The notes beneath the pieces were generated by a model. The model was not told the origin of the DNA and ran no database searches. It saw only the letters and a program-made list of their open reading frames with translations. The translations under genes were made by a program, and so were the position numbers. From Bryopsis sp. KO-2023 (taxonomy: Eukaryota > Chlorophyta > Ulvophyceae > Bryopsidales > Bryopsidaceae), in NCBI GenBank assembly GCA_030272585.1, contig BSYQ01000007.1, forward strand, positions 1,058,001 through 1,122,000: DNA of 64,000 bases. The letters run 5' to 3'. Below, one piece after another: positions 11,601 through 22,700 of the stretch. Every line of letters starts with the position of its first letter. Position 1 is the stretch's first letter.

Positions 11601-13680
11601 GCATCAAGAAATCATCGATGAGCTGAAAGCGGATGCGGAGGTCATGGCAGACTTGAAGTCGAACGTTGCTAAGCGGGATGTTGATCTTGATGAGATTTTG
11701 AAAGAGAAGAGTGAGAAAGATTCTCTGAAGTCCGAAGTCTTGGAGAAAAAGAATGAGATTGACTCTCTGAAGTCCGAAGTTTTGGATAAAAAGAGTGAGG
11801 TAGACTCTCTGAGGTCTGAAGTTTTGGTTAAAAAGAGTGAGGTGGACTCTCTGAAGTCTGAAGTTTTGGGTAAAAAGGGTGAGGTGGACTCTCTGAAGTC
11901 TGAAGTTTTGGATAAAAAGAGTGAGGTGGACTCTCTGAAGTCTGAAGTTTTGGAGAGAAAGAGTGAGGTGGACTCTCTGATGTCCGAAGTATCAAAGCAC
12001 AAGGTCAGTGCCGAGGAATTGGCTCTCCAGTGTCAGACTGTGTCCAAGGATCTGGATGCCAAATCAAAAGATTTGGAGAAGGTTACGAAAGAGAGGGGGG
12101 TGGCCCGTGCTATCATTGCCACCCTGAAGGCTGAGGCTGAAATCAAATCAGGGGAGGCTGAGAAAGCCACAAAAGACCTGGAAGAGGCTGCGCAGCGAAT
12201 CACAAACCTGGAAGAGAAGGTTTCTGCCCAGAAAACCACCATCGAAGAGCTTGAGTTGGCTTGCGAAGATGCCGCTGCCCTCAAATCGGTTGTCGAGGAA
12301 AGAGATGTTGCAACGAATGAGGTCGAGTCTCTGAAGGCTGATATCGAGGCTCAAAAAGGGAAGATCCAGAACCTGGAATCGGAGTGCAAAAAAGAGGCAG
12401 CCAAGGCCAGAAAGGCAGAGAAACAGTGCAAGGTTGCTCGCGGTGTCATGGAGACTTTGAAGGAGCAAATATCTGCTCACACGACACAGATCGAGGAACT
12501 GAAAGCTGAGTGCGAAAGCAAGGGTAAGGAAATGGACAAAGCCTCGAAACATCGAGATGCTTTGGAGAGTGAGTTGGCAGCCGGAGCTGCGAAAGCCGAG
12601 GAACAGAGACGCAGCATGGATGATTCGAGGAGCAAGGCCGAGGATGCCGCTCGAGCGGAAAAGAACTCGGCCTTGGAGGAGATCGAAGCACTGACTTTGA
12701 AGTATGAAAACAAGTCCATCGAGGTGGATGGGGCTGTAGAAGAGAGAAAGGCAGCACTTGAACGTGTAGGTGTGCTTGAGACAGAATTGGCCACTCGAAA
12801 CACAGGAATCGAGGAGCTCAAAAAGGAATTCGAGGTCAAAAGCACGCAACTAGAGAAAACTGAGAAAGATCGGGAGATTGCACTGGGAATGGTGTCTGAG
12901 TTGAAAGCTGAAATGTCCAACCATGCGAGTGCCATCGAAGAGTTGAAAGCCGAATGCGATGCCAAGGTCGAAGCAGTAGCTAAAGCTACAGCAGAACGAG
13001 GAGCTGTGATGGAAGAGCTGGAATCCCTCAAGACTGGTGTTGCGCAACAGACGGCCAGGATTGAAGAGCTGAAGGCAGAGTGTGGCCAGAAATCGAGCGA
13101 GCTTGCGCAAGCTGTCGATGAATTGAATGGGATCCGGGCTGAGCTGGAGGCATCCTCCAGCAGAGTTTCGTCCATCGCTGAGGAGCGGGATGCTGCCCTT
13201 CAAAGAGTTTCCGACCTTGAGAAGAATGCGGAGGCCGAGGAAAGCGAAATGGACGAGGTCGGAACTGTGCGAAAAAGGGAATTCAGCTTGGCAGATGTGA
13301 TGGCTATGCGGGGTCAAGCAGCAAGTTCTTCTTCCTCCCCGATTGACCCAGCTAAGGGCTCGGGAGGGAATAGCGACGATGAGGTTTTGGAGGTCGGGAC
13401 CGTCCGGAAGAGAGAACTGTTTGCCGGCGCTTCACCTGGGGACGAAATTGAAGCGATGCAAAATGCCTTGGCAGAAACGGCCTTGCGTGCAGAAAGAGCC
13501 GAAGAGGAGGCTGAGCGGTGTAAAGAAGAATTGGATGCTGTGAGTAGACATTTGAACGGCGAAAATCCCAGGTCTGACGGACGTGATTCGAAAGATCGCC
13601 CTCGAGGAATCGGCGGAGCGATAATTGGCGGAGGAGGGATTTTGGCTGGGGTCGGAATTTGGCTGATCGGCAAGAAGTAG
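8680..13680 (+). CDS. Large coiled-coil protein with C-terminal membrane anchor
   Basis: Four exons join in phase: 8680-8847, 9208-9813, 9981-10032 and 10409-13680, giving 1365 residues. Start is MGDQPDNAGLKAFNLKLVRE. Nearly the whole chain is heptad-rich coiled coil dominated by Glu, Lys, Ala, Ser and Leu, with many repeats of the type ERDAALEE.A.LK.E. A stretch at 11719-11991 encodes six to seven copies of a 14-residue repeat (DSLKSEVLDKKSEV). Near the C-terminus the coil breaks in two similar blocks (DEVGTVRKREFSLADV and LEVGTVRKRELFAGA). The last 25 residues are Gly/Ile-rich and hydrophobic (GGAIIGGGGILAGVGIWLIG) ending in two lysines, so a tail-anchored protein with a long cytosolic rod is likely. 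Golgins and other tethers have this architecture, but no diagnostic domain is present and no function is assigned. Confidence 0.88.
11719..11991 (+). repeat. 42 bp in-frame tandem repeat coding for 14-residue coiled-coil units
   Basis: Six to seven units of 42 bp, encoding variants of DSLKSEVLDKKSEV, sit in the last exon of the coiled-coil gene. The 14-residue unit is exactly two heptads, so unit gain or loss lengthens the rod without disturbing the coil register. Neighbouring units differ by few bases, indicating recent expansion. Confidence 0.92.
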
Positions 13681-14895
13681 ATCCATTTCCCCCTTCCGGG
13701 TTTTTTTTTCTTTATTTCTTCATTCCTAGAAAGAGAGAGAGAGACAAAAAGTGCCGAACTTGTAATATCGGTGTTTTTTTTCTTCCCTTCTCGGCAGCAT
13801 GTAATTCGAATGCTCAATTTTTTTTTTTTGGGTAATTTACATTTTTTTTTCAACGTTTTGTTTATTTTTGGCTTGCTAGTTTGGAATGTGGAATTTTTTT
13901 TTTCTTAAACGAGTTTTGAATTTCTCATATATATACATATATATACCAACGCACAAAACCACAACACCTGGGTGAAATTTTCCTTTTTCCATTATTTGTT
14001 TTTTATTTGCTCACATGGGACGCGTGTTTTTTCTTTTTCAACCAAAGTGGCCTTTACAAGAGTTTTTCCGGATGTTTTTTTTTTCTTTCATTCGGGGAAG
14101 CGGCCTCCGCAAGAAATTTTCCGGATGTTTTTTTCTTTTGTTCGGGTAAATTATGGATGGTCAGAAGAGAAAGCGGGAATTTGAAAAAACAGTTCAAAAA
14201 AAACGAAAGAGCAAACAAGGATTTTTTTTCAAAAAGGGAAAGAACAGGGGATCTGCAAGTTGAGGAAATCGATTCCTTCGCTGATTCTGTCTTCATGGGC
14301 TGTTCGTCTGTTTTCGAGGGAATATTATGTAATCAGTGTCGGAGGCTCGCCCTCTGTTGTGGTTTTGTTCTTTGTGTGTGTGTGTGTGGTTTTTTTGATT
14401 CCTTTGCTCCGATTAAAATCTATTGGCAGCAGACCTCACATATGTTACATGATGCCAGTCACACCATTCCAAGAACAGAAGAAACAATTTGGGAAAAAAA
14501 AGACTGAACCCCTATCTTGGGTGGAATGCAAGCTGACAGAAAACCGATTGCCCTGGAGAAACGCTCAATTGCAAGCCCTTCTGCCTTCCATCTAACGGAA
14601 ATGAACTCTTGCCCTTCCAAAAACCTGCACCAGAATATCAACCTTTCATGCCAACATACCAACATTGAAAAAAGGGGGGAATAAAACAGCTTGAGTAAAT
14701 CAACTTATGACAGAAACGAGCCCCTTGTTCTGTGATCCAGAGCCTCGCCTCTAAATTCTTCCCCCATCCATACGAGTGCGACGTCAGCACAGGCCTCGCG
14801 AATTCCTCGTGTGGAAGCGGCCTGCCAACGGAACATTTCCTTGGAGTTAAAAAGCGTCAAGTCAAATAAAACCAGGCCCAGCCGCCACCCTTCCA
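13681..14895. other. 3' flank of the coiled-coil gene
   Basis: The region is T-rich with many homopolymer runs and a TA-rich stretch near 13928-13946. It lies between convergent genes (plus-strand coiled-coil protein and minus-strand CIMIP1-like gene), so both 3' ends fall here. AATAAA motifs occur near 14680 and 14866. No gene is seen. Confidence 0.45.
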
Positions 14896-15213
14896 CTACC
14901 TCGTTTTCGAGTGGCTCTTGATGTAGTTATCCATGAACAAATCCATGGAGTCCTTTTTTGCGGTTTCCCTTCTCGTCTCGAGGACCTGATCCTTCAAGTT
15001 CGCCGCCACTGTCGATCTGATCGTTCCTTGCGGCGTCCCGATGCTGGCCGCCGCGCTGTGCGACAGCGAGGCCGAGTCTTGATCTCGATTCTTAACAAGA
15101 AACCCCCACTCTCCTCCCCAGTTCTTGGCGCTGTCATGCTCTGAACGGATTCTCGTTCTCCAATTCGCGACAGCGGCCACCGGGTTTCGATCTACAGGAG
15201 ATGCTTCAAGCAT
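14896..15213 (-). CDS. C20orf85/CIMIP1-like ciliary protein
   Basis: A single open frame of 105 residues starts with MLEASPVDRNP and ends KSHSKTR. Residues about 17-40 read NWRTRIRSEHDSAKNWGGEW followed by GFL. This matches the N-terminal signature of the C20orf85 (LLC1, CIMIP1) family, in which a W..R...E..A...WP..WGFL block is conserved; in animals the protein lies inside the ciliary doublet microtubules. The rest is low in diagnostic residues, with a C-terminal DLFMDNYIKSHSK segment. At 105 residues it is shorter than the human protein (about 137). The match rests on one motif recalled from memory, so the family is probable and the ciliary role inferred. If right, the organism makes motile cilia. 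Confidence 0.7.
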   Translation of the reverse strand: MLEASPVDRNPVAAVANWRTRIRSEHDSAKNWGGEWGFLVKNRDQDSASLSHSAAASIGTPQGTIRSTVAANLKDQVLETRRETAKKDSMDLFMDNYIKSHSKTR

Positions 15214-16229
15214 ATTGCTAGACCGATGTCGATTTTGTTAAATCGTGTGGTTCTGTGTGGCGGGGGGGTAAAAAGTCATAGGGTGTGCCCAGGGAAGGAA
15301 AGAGATTGTGTTTTTGTTCGTGGAAGGGCCAGTTCGTATGATTTGACCGGTCAATTTGCCAGCAAAAGGATTGTATGGCACTAGCTTCCGAAACAGGGAA
15401 TCGATCGTTTCACACTACAAAGGCACAGGGATGATGTGGCTTCAGAAAACATCACAAGCAAAATTTATCCAAACAAAGAAAAACACAAGAAAAGAGAAAA
15501 TTCACTTGGAAAGTTAAAAAGAGGATCACATTTCCTTTTCTTTAGCTTTTCCACTTATTTCCATCCAGCAAACAAAAGAGTGGTGCATCCCCACCACTTG
15601 ACATCAACACAGAAATTGTCGAAAACATTTGTCTGGGAAAAACCCCTCACAGCCCAAGGACACCCAACCAAAAGAGAAAGATTTTGTTCTTCCCAGTAAC
15701 CCCCATCGACCCTATCGAAAATACTGGTTTTTGAAATTCTGTTAACCATAACACATTACGTCATGCTGACACGGAGGGGAATGCCGTGCCTTCTTTAGGA
15801 CCCTGCGCAACCGAGTTTTCTTTCTTGCCTTTACTCCTGGTCGTTGTGCTCTCGTCTTTGCGCCGCTTGCTGCCACCCTTTCACTGCAGTCGGACGTCAT
15901 GGGGAAGCAACAGCGAGTTGTCCCGATGTGAGTGTCACTTTGATTCCTTCTGTCCTAATCTTTCTCCAACCGCTGACGACTTCGTGAAACCAGCTTCTTT
16001 GAACGAAAAGTTTTGAAAGATAGCTTTTGGCGAACGGCTCGCTTTCCTTCGAAAAAGTGACTCTTGCGACTCAGTTCCCGAATGATGCGCGATCCCTGCG
16101 ACGGACGTCGTTGTGCTGTCGTTGTGCTTTTTCGGATAACAAACCAGAGCAAAACACAGACTATAAAAAACTGAAACAAACCAAAGACTATCAAAAAACG
16201 AATCGAAACACAGAGCTTTAGGAAACGAA
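15214..16229. other. Intergenic, no gene seen
   Basis: This lies upstream of the CIMIP1-like gene. The last 200 bp become AAC/AAAC-rich (imperfect repeats of ACAAAACACAGAGC near 16205-16260), leading into the left arm of the inverted duplication. No supported gene. Confidence 0.35.
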
Positions 16230-16287
16230 ACAAAACACAGAGCATAACAAAACAAGCTTGTGGCAGAGCATCTGAACTGAGCTATCG

Positions 16288-17049
16288 ATGGATGTGACTT
16301 GCAGAGCTCTTGTGACATTCCTGCTGGGCATTGTGGTCGGGGCTTACCTTGGGAGGAGCTCGATCGGTTGTGGGAGCGCCAGCGAGGTGGTCTCACCCGT
16401 GGTGCCTACTGTAGAATATTACTACGGTAGGTACTACGGTGAGATTGCCGTGGAGATGTGGAACCGTTCGCTGGAGCGGAAATCCAAGCTGGTGAGCATT
16501 GATTTGAGTGTGTATTGTGTCGCCTTTTTGAGGTGCCACTGATATTTCTTATGTTTGCTGTGAACAAAGTTTCCAGCTGGAAATGAATCTGCAACATCAA
16601 TAGTGAAGCACATCGATAATAAAATACAGGCTCCCTCCTTTTCTACAAGGCTGATCATGATGGATCCATGAGATCATGATTTTTGTGGGTCAATGCATCA
16701 TGATTTGACTGTTTGTTGTGCTTTTTTTTTTCACTTGAAATTGTAGACCTGCCCCATACCGCCCAGTGAAGTGGACCCCAGAATCGTGTTTTGGACGAAG
16801 GTGATCATCATCTACATCCTCAAGAAGCTGATCCCTGTCTTTTTGATGATTTTGGCCAATCTGGGATCCAAGCTGGTGCTCCTCAGGAAGAAAGGAATCA
16901 AAAAGCTTAGTGCGAGACGTCGAAGAAGAAACCCCCCAAACCAAAACAATAACCCGCTTCTGTACCGAAAAAAACAACCAAAAGTACGAACTACGAGACG
17001 GGTGATAAGAAGGGATGGAGCTGCTCCATCCTCCTCTTCTTGCCAGTAA
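16288..17049 (+). CDS. Small basic membrane protein of unknown family (left copy)
   Basis: Two exons join in phase: 16288-16491 and 16747-17049, giving 168 residues. Start is MDVTCRALVTFLLGIVVGAY. The N-terminus holds a hydrophobic helix (about residues 6-21). A Tyr-rich EYYYGRYYGEIAVEMWNRSL segment follows, then a second helix region in exon 2 (VIIIYILKKLIPVFLMILAN) and a strongly basic tail with an NPPNQNNNPLLYRKKQ block, ending in SSSSCQ. Topology is probably two membrane spans with a positively charged tail. No known domain is recognised. The gene is repeated on the other strand at 49190-49961; the exon structure is the same, which supports it being real. Confidence 0.72.
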
Positions 17050-17189
17050 AAAAATTATACCCGCCCCCGGCAAGAAAAAAAAAGCCGAAATTCAGGCTAT
17101 TTTTTTATATTTGAAACAACATCATCATCATTGATTCTGATTTGATCACATTCCCCTATTCTCCTTTGATGGGTCAGTTTCTTGCCGGG

Positions 17190-17560
17190 GGTAAAAAAAA
17201 AAAAAAAAAAAAGAGGGGAAGGGAATTTTTTATTTGGGGTAACAATGATGGGTAACTTTCCGGCCTTAATTTCCACTACGGGTTCAAAAAAAAATCAAAA
17301 ACAAGAAAAGAGGGGAAGGGATTTTTTACTTGATGTAACAATAACGGGTGAACTTTCAGACCTTATTTTCCACAGCGGGTAAAAAAAAAAAAATCAAAAA
17401 CAAAAAAAGAGGGGAAGGGAAGGGAATCTTTGGGATGATGACTTTTGATGAAATTCTGGACCTTATTTTCCACAGCGGGTAAAAAAAAAAATCAAAAACA
17501 AAAAAGGAGGGGAAGGGAAGGGGATCGAAATTTTGGACCTTAATTTTCATTATAAAAGGG
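17190..17560. repeat. Minisatellite, about 95 bp unit, left arm
   Basis: About four degenerate units each contain an A-run, AAATCAAAAACA, a GAGGGGAAGGGAA block and a segment that on the other strand reads CCCACAGTGGAAATTAAGG. The same unit occurs about seven times in the right arm (48391-49060), so array length differs between the arms. This strand is purine-rich. Confidence 0.85.
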
Positions 17561-18105
17561 AAAAGGGAACAAATTTAAATCTGGTATGAACTACGTATTG
17601 TATAATTGAGAGAAAATGGGATCGTATGGCTTGGGGGTTGTGTTGGATTTCTCTCCCTGAAGTCCATGTGATGGGTCAATTTTCTGTATGAAAAAAACAA
17701 AGGAGGGAAAAAAGGAAGAGTCGAAATTATGTGTGAAAAAAACAAAAGAAGAGAAAAAAAGGAAGGCCAATTTTCTGTGTGAGAAAATACAAAAGTGGAG
17801 GGAAAGAGAAAGATTATATTTTCTGTACGAAAACAAGAAAAAGGAGAGAGAAAGAAGGAAGACTCGACTTTATGTGTGAAGAAAAAAAAACAAGAGGAGA
17901 GGGGAAAAAAGGAAGAAGTAAATTCCTTTGTGAGAAAAATGAAAAGGAGAGAGGAAAAAACAAAAAAAACAAAAAAAACAAGGAAGGGTGTTGCTTTTAA
18001 AGGAAATGAGTTTTCTATTAAAATAAAAAAAGAACAATGGTTTCAGTCAAGAAAAGGGCTGAGTATTTGGTAATGGAATGAAGGTAAATCTTTATTTTTT
18101 TCAAA
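17561..18105. other. Purine-rich low-complexity stretch (left arm)
   Basis: AGAGG/GAAAA-rich sequence with open frames made almost only of Lys, Glu and Arg codons; these are composition artefacts. The matching stretch in the right arm is present twice in tandem (about 47210-48270). Confidence 0.6.
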
Positions 18106-19119
18106 ATGTTGGGTAAAAAGGGGCAGACCTTTTTTGATTTTGGTATCCAGAAATCTGGGGGTATCAATGAAGGAAACCCATATTTTTTCAAAAAGTTCTG
18201 GAGCTGTGGAATTTTTGAAATTGTGGATTCTTGGGATATTCCAGTAACTGGATCAACGATGTTGGATGATGCTGCAAAAAGAGATTGTTTTGGGCCAAGA
18301 GACAGAAGTTGTCTAGTAATAGAAAAACTCCCACCGTCTAGATTTCCTCCAATCCCTCCCCCTCCTGGAAGCGGGGTGGGCAGTGAGGTGGTCAGAAGCC
18401 GGGAGGAGAGTTTGTACGACTAAACAACACAATCGGCCCAGCAATCGGAAATGCAGGACGGAGAATATACTCAAGGATGACTCTTCTTGAGATACGAAGA
18501 GATAAATTTCTGCTGAGGTGCATGGGTGGAGATGCCCGAATTTGGGCCAAAAAGCGATCGAGGGAGGAGATCAGCCAGGGGTTCTGGAGGATTGTGATTT
18601 ATGGAGAAAAATATGGGAGGCAGGAAGAAATGACCTGGAGCTGCTGTGCCTGATGGTTGGAAAAAATCACGGCAGAGTGAATGAGTCCATGAGGGTCATG
18701 AACATGGAAAGAAAATTGAGAACCCAATTGGGGGTAGGCACATGGGGAGAAGAATTGTGAGATTGAAAAATGTGCGAAAGACACGTGAATCTGTGTCTGT
18801 ATCCTTCGACAGGCGAATTTGGATTTCTGAGTTTGATCCAAGGAAAGAGCACTGTGGTGGAGGAAGAAAAATGGCAGACTTGTGGTGGAAGACTGACAAG
18901 CGGTCCATTTTGTTGAAGAGAATCAATGGCATCGAATCGTGCTCTAGCTGGAAGATTGATGAGGCCCTGTTGAATGAATGCTGCCTCGAGACCTACTGGA
19001 CTCACCACCCTCACAAGCAGCATGGGGGAAAGGATGTGAAGAATGGAGTGGGTCATGGAATGTGTGTCTGCCATGGGTCCGTTACAAATGATAGTTTTGA
19101 AAGCTACAGTGAGGAATGA
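18106..19119 (+). other. Unassigned region with reading frames shared by both arms
   Basis: A 105-codon frame (18106-18423, starting MLGKKGQTFFDFGIQKSGG and ending in a Pro-rich SRFPPIPPPPGSGVG block) is also open in the right arm at 47336-47010. Another stretch downstream (about 18400-18640), in a different frame, reads IGPAIGNAGRRIYSRMTLLE and then ARIWAKKRSREEISQGFWR, which looks protein-like. A 125-codon frame (18742-19119) follows. In the right arm a small deletion disturbs the second stretch. These may be exons of an unrecognised gene or remains of an old coding element. I cannot choose, and no domain is recognised. Confidence 0.35.
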
Positions 19120-19791
19120 GGGTTGTGATGAACAAATTATGTGAAGAATTGATCCATGGCACAATCAATTTTTGTCTGCTGTTGTTTTCCTTGTCAGTGA
19201 TCTCCATCCAGATTTGACAGGAACCAAAGTATTTATTTCCATTTCTGGGAGGGGGGGGATTGGATGCTGGATCAGCAATAGGAAGAAAAATCCTTGCATA
19301 CCCCCTTATGCAACCAGAAAAAAACAACAACAAAAAAACACAGGCTTGATCACTCCTCGTGGTTCAGTATTTTACACTGCTTCTGCACCCTCTCCGAAAT
19401 GATGTTAGAATAATCGTAAAAAGGGTTTGTTTCGACAGCCGGGGTCTCAACCAGGTTCCAAGAGTGGTCCAGGTATCTCTTGAAAAAGTTACAAGTCCCA
19501 ATGAACAACCCGATAGCATCATGATTAGCTCATCCACCCAACAAAACAACTGTTTGTGAAAGTTGGTTAGACAATAATCAACCTGACACATCAACAGAAG
19601 CCTCCCCCATGTGCTTCTTATCTTTTCCCTGGTAATGCTGCCAAGTGAAAATCGCCCCAGCGCTTCCGAATCTCTTTCCATTTTTGTCAAATATTGAGGG
19701 CCGTTCCCCGAAACAGCCAAGAGGAAGCTGAAGGGGCAACTCTCGACAAGAAAAATGATGGTGGATTCCTTAAGACTCCAGACACATCCAT
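19120..19791. other. Unassigned arm sequence
   Basis: No supported gene. It is conserved with insertions and deletions in the right arm (about 45454-46320) and lies just past the stop of the coiled-coil gene, so part is probably its 3' flank. Confidence 0.35.
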
Positions 19792-22700
19792 TCAAAGTTC
19801 AAATGAAATGAGCACACTGCCGTTTCGACCAATTGGCAACCCTCTTAAGCTACTTTTTTTTATCCTTGCATTGGATCGAATGTTTGCAAAGGTTTGTTTG
19901 AATGCCAGCCAACCATCCACATATCGAAGGTGATTCTGGCAAAACAACACCGACTTTGCCTGGTTTACATCCACCCCAGCCAGCGGCTGCAAGAAATGCT
20001 CCAGTCCACATGGCGATTTTTGAAGAAAATCAGTCAGCCCCTTTTCAGAAGCATTGAATGCTGGAAACTGCAAGCTGCTCTGTGGGACTTCTTTGGATGG
20101 CGCCACAGTGGTGACGACTGGTATAAAAAACAAGTTGGAAGAAGCTCCCACTCTTAATTTTCCAATCCAAAAAGCTTGATTGCAGCGAATGGCTTTCTCC
20201 ATCGAAAAATGTTTTGTGCACTGGACACACTTCTGAGGAAAAAACAATTCCAGCTTTGCTTGGTAATGGAGCAAGGTACCTGAAAAGCCGACCAAAAAAA
20301 AACACACAATGCTCTTGGCAAATTTCCAGCGAACGGCCACAAAAGCAACAGACGTTTCAAACAAAATCAAGAAAACAAAACGCATCAGAAATCTCACCAC
20401 CAAAAGCCCCCTCGCATGAATTGAAATGCAAAATGAATCCAGCACAGATCTTTTTTCTTTTTTCTTTCAATGGTGGGTTAAAAACCCACCATTATTGCCA
20501 GAACTTGAATGTAGCGCCCTTCCATGTGCGATGCGGTGGGGTCAAGACCCCCCACCCTAGCAAAACCCATCAAATCGTCTCTGAATATCTGATCCACACA
20601 CTTGCAAAAAAAAACCTGGTTTTATTCAAGATAGAATTAACCACGAAATGAAAGATTCAAAGGGGGATGAGCAAACCAATGTTCCACCAAGAAAACGAAC
20701 GAAACCCCTCCAAACAGAAACGAAAGCAATACCTACCACCTATTTCCTTCCACCTCCTGCAGTTCTTCATTTGTTTTGAACTTGTGAGTGAGACAATGGA
20801 CGCGAGCACTGCGAAAGCACTCGGAACCTTTTTCCATGCTTCTTTTTGCCCACCAATCTCTGTGGAAAAAAATGCAGGTGAAAAATACAGTCAGCGTTGA
20901 AAACGTAGCCTCAGAAAATCACTCGGACAAAGGTGAGTTTCACAATTGCCAAAAAAGGGTTTTAACCGAAAAACGATTTCAGGAGCGTATTACAGGGAAG
21001 CTTTTCGGAAACAAAAACTAGTGGATCTTGTATCACTTGCAATTCCTGCACTGTTTTGCTTGTTTGCTTGTTCGTTTCAATACCTTTGGATTTTCAGGTT
21101 GAGGTCCAGTACAACCTGTCTCCTCCTCAACACCCTCCTTCTTCGCAATAGCCCCATCCACTTTCCCACCATCAGGATTCTTTTCTCTTTCATGGTCAGA
21201 TTTCGCAACGGACTCACCACCAGTATTGACCTCAATCTGAGTCTTGACCTCAATCTGAGATTCCACCTCCTTAACCCTCAATTCCGGGAATTCCTCATTC
21301 TTCAAAAAAAATCTCCTCTGACCGCTCCCCTCCTCTGTTTTTTTGTCTGCTTCACCTGAAGTCAACACAGAAATCGACACACTTGAAAAATTAAATAAGC
21401 AGAAACACAATGATGCAACTCTTTCCTTTCCCCATTATGCCCTTTAGCCTCAGCAATTCAAAAAACCATACGATATTTTCCTACTGCAATGTGCCATAAT
21501 CATCAACTCTAAAACGAAGGTGTCCACACACAAGAAAAAACCTGACTGACCTCCATCTCGTTGCTTCCCACCGTTTTCGGCTTCTTCAATCGGTGTTTCG
21601 CTTTCGATGGGTTTTGTTTCGTTGATCCTCTCTTCGACCAGGCCACCCTCCTCCTCCCCTTTAAAAACTTGACGCAATTCTTCCTTGATTTTTTCCACTG
21701 GAGTTTCAACATGAATATCAGCCTTCACTTCCTCTTGCTGAAAGTTTTCAATCCTTCCACCTTCTTCAAAAATTTCATTTTCCTCATCATCAACCTCCAC
21801 ATCAGCCAGCTGCTTCTCCTCAACATCCTCTGAGAAAACACACATGTTTTCGTAACATAATAACAAATTGTAAAAACAAAATAAAAAAAGAAAAAGAAAA
21901 TCCTCCAGCAGAGTTCGCAAGCTAAATCATGTCCATCGTTTTTTTTAAATCAATATCACCTACACAACCAACCCAAACTGTCCTGTGCACTCAAAGCTAT
22001 TTGATGGAGGTATGGATCTGTTTTTGTACAGAAATCCAAGGTTGTTCGAAAAACCGGCCGCCAGAAAAGTGAAAACAAAAAGGAAAGATGACAGCAAAAG
22101 AAGCGCACTCCTTTCTGTGCATTTTGTTCGCATACCTTTTGGAGCCAGTCTTGTCGTGATCTCCTCCATTGCCTCGTTGGCCAAATGAGCTGCAATTCGC
22201 AGGTCCTCAACCGTCATCATCACAGGATTTGTCCGCTTTTCCTGGAGTTCAAAATTTTCCGCACGGAGCTCCCTCTCCTTGATGATGGCCTCCTCAAGGT
22301 GTTCCTCCAAATCCCACTTCTCCTCCATGACTTGATGAAAAGAGCGCTCAACTCTGCGTTTCTCCTCCTGCAGCTTGCCCACCTGAAAAGATCCCAAGTA
22401 TCTGATTTCAATGGAGTGCATCCACAGCACCACAGCAAAACTGCCCTCCACACATGAAATCAAATCATATATAGGGCAGAACAGCAAACTGTATGAAACC
22501 ACTCCGACGAAATTTTCAGAAAACAGGCAAACCATGGGCATTGAACATCCGTGTGGATCAACCTGAGGATAATTTGGAACACAACTTGGTTTTTCATTTC
22601 CCGTTTGTGTCCTATTAAAGTCGAAGCCATATAGAGCAGCATGCGTCTCATTCTCACCTCCTCTTTGTGTCTACGTTTTGCTCGTTCCATTTCGGATCGC

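Noticed and set aside
17561-18100. Lys/Glu-rich open frames as small genes
   Set aside because: They arise from AGA/GAA/AAA composition, occur in several frames at once and shift between arms by indels.
19364-19795. Short stretches in both arms resembling reverse-transcriptase motifs (a CPLGLVTF block and an RYVDG block)
   Set aside because: The two blocks lie in the wrong order on the strand for a reverse transcriptase, are embedded in otherwise unrelated frames, and one falls inside the proposed last exon of the coiled-coil gene. Chance resemblance is more likely.
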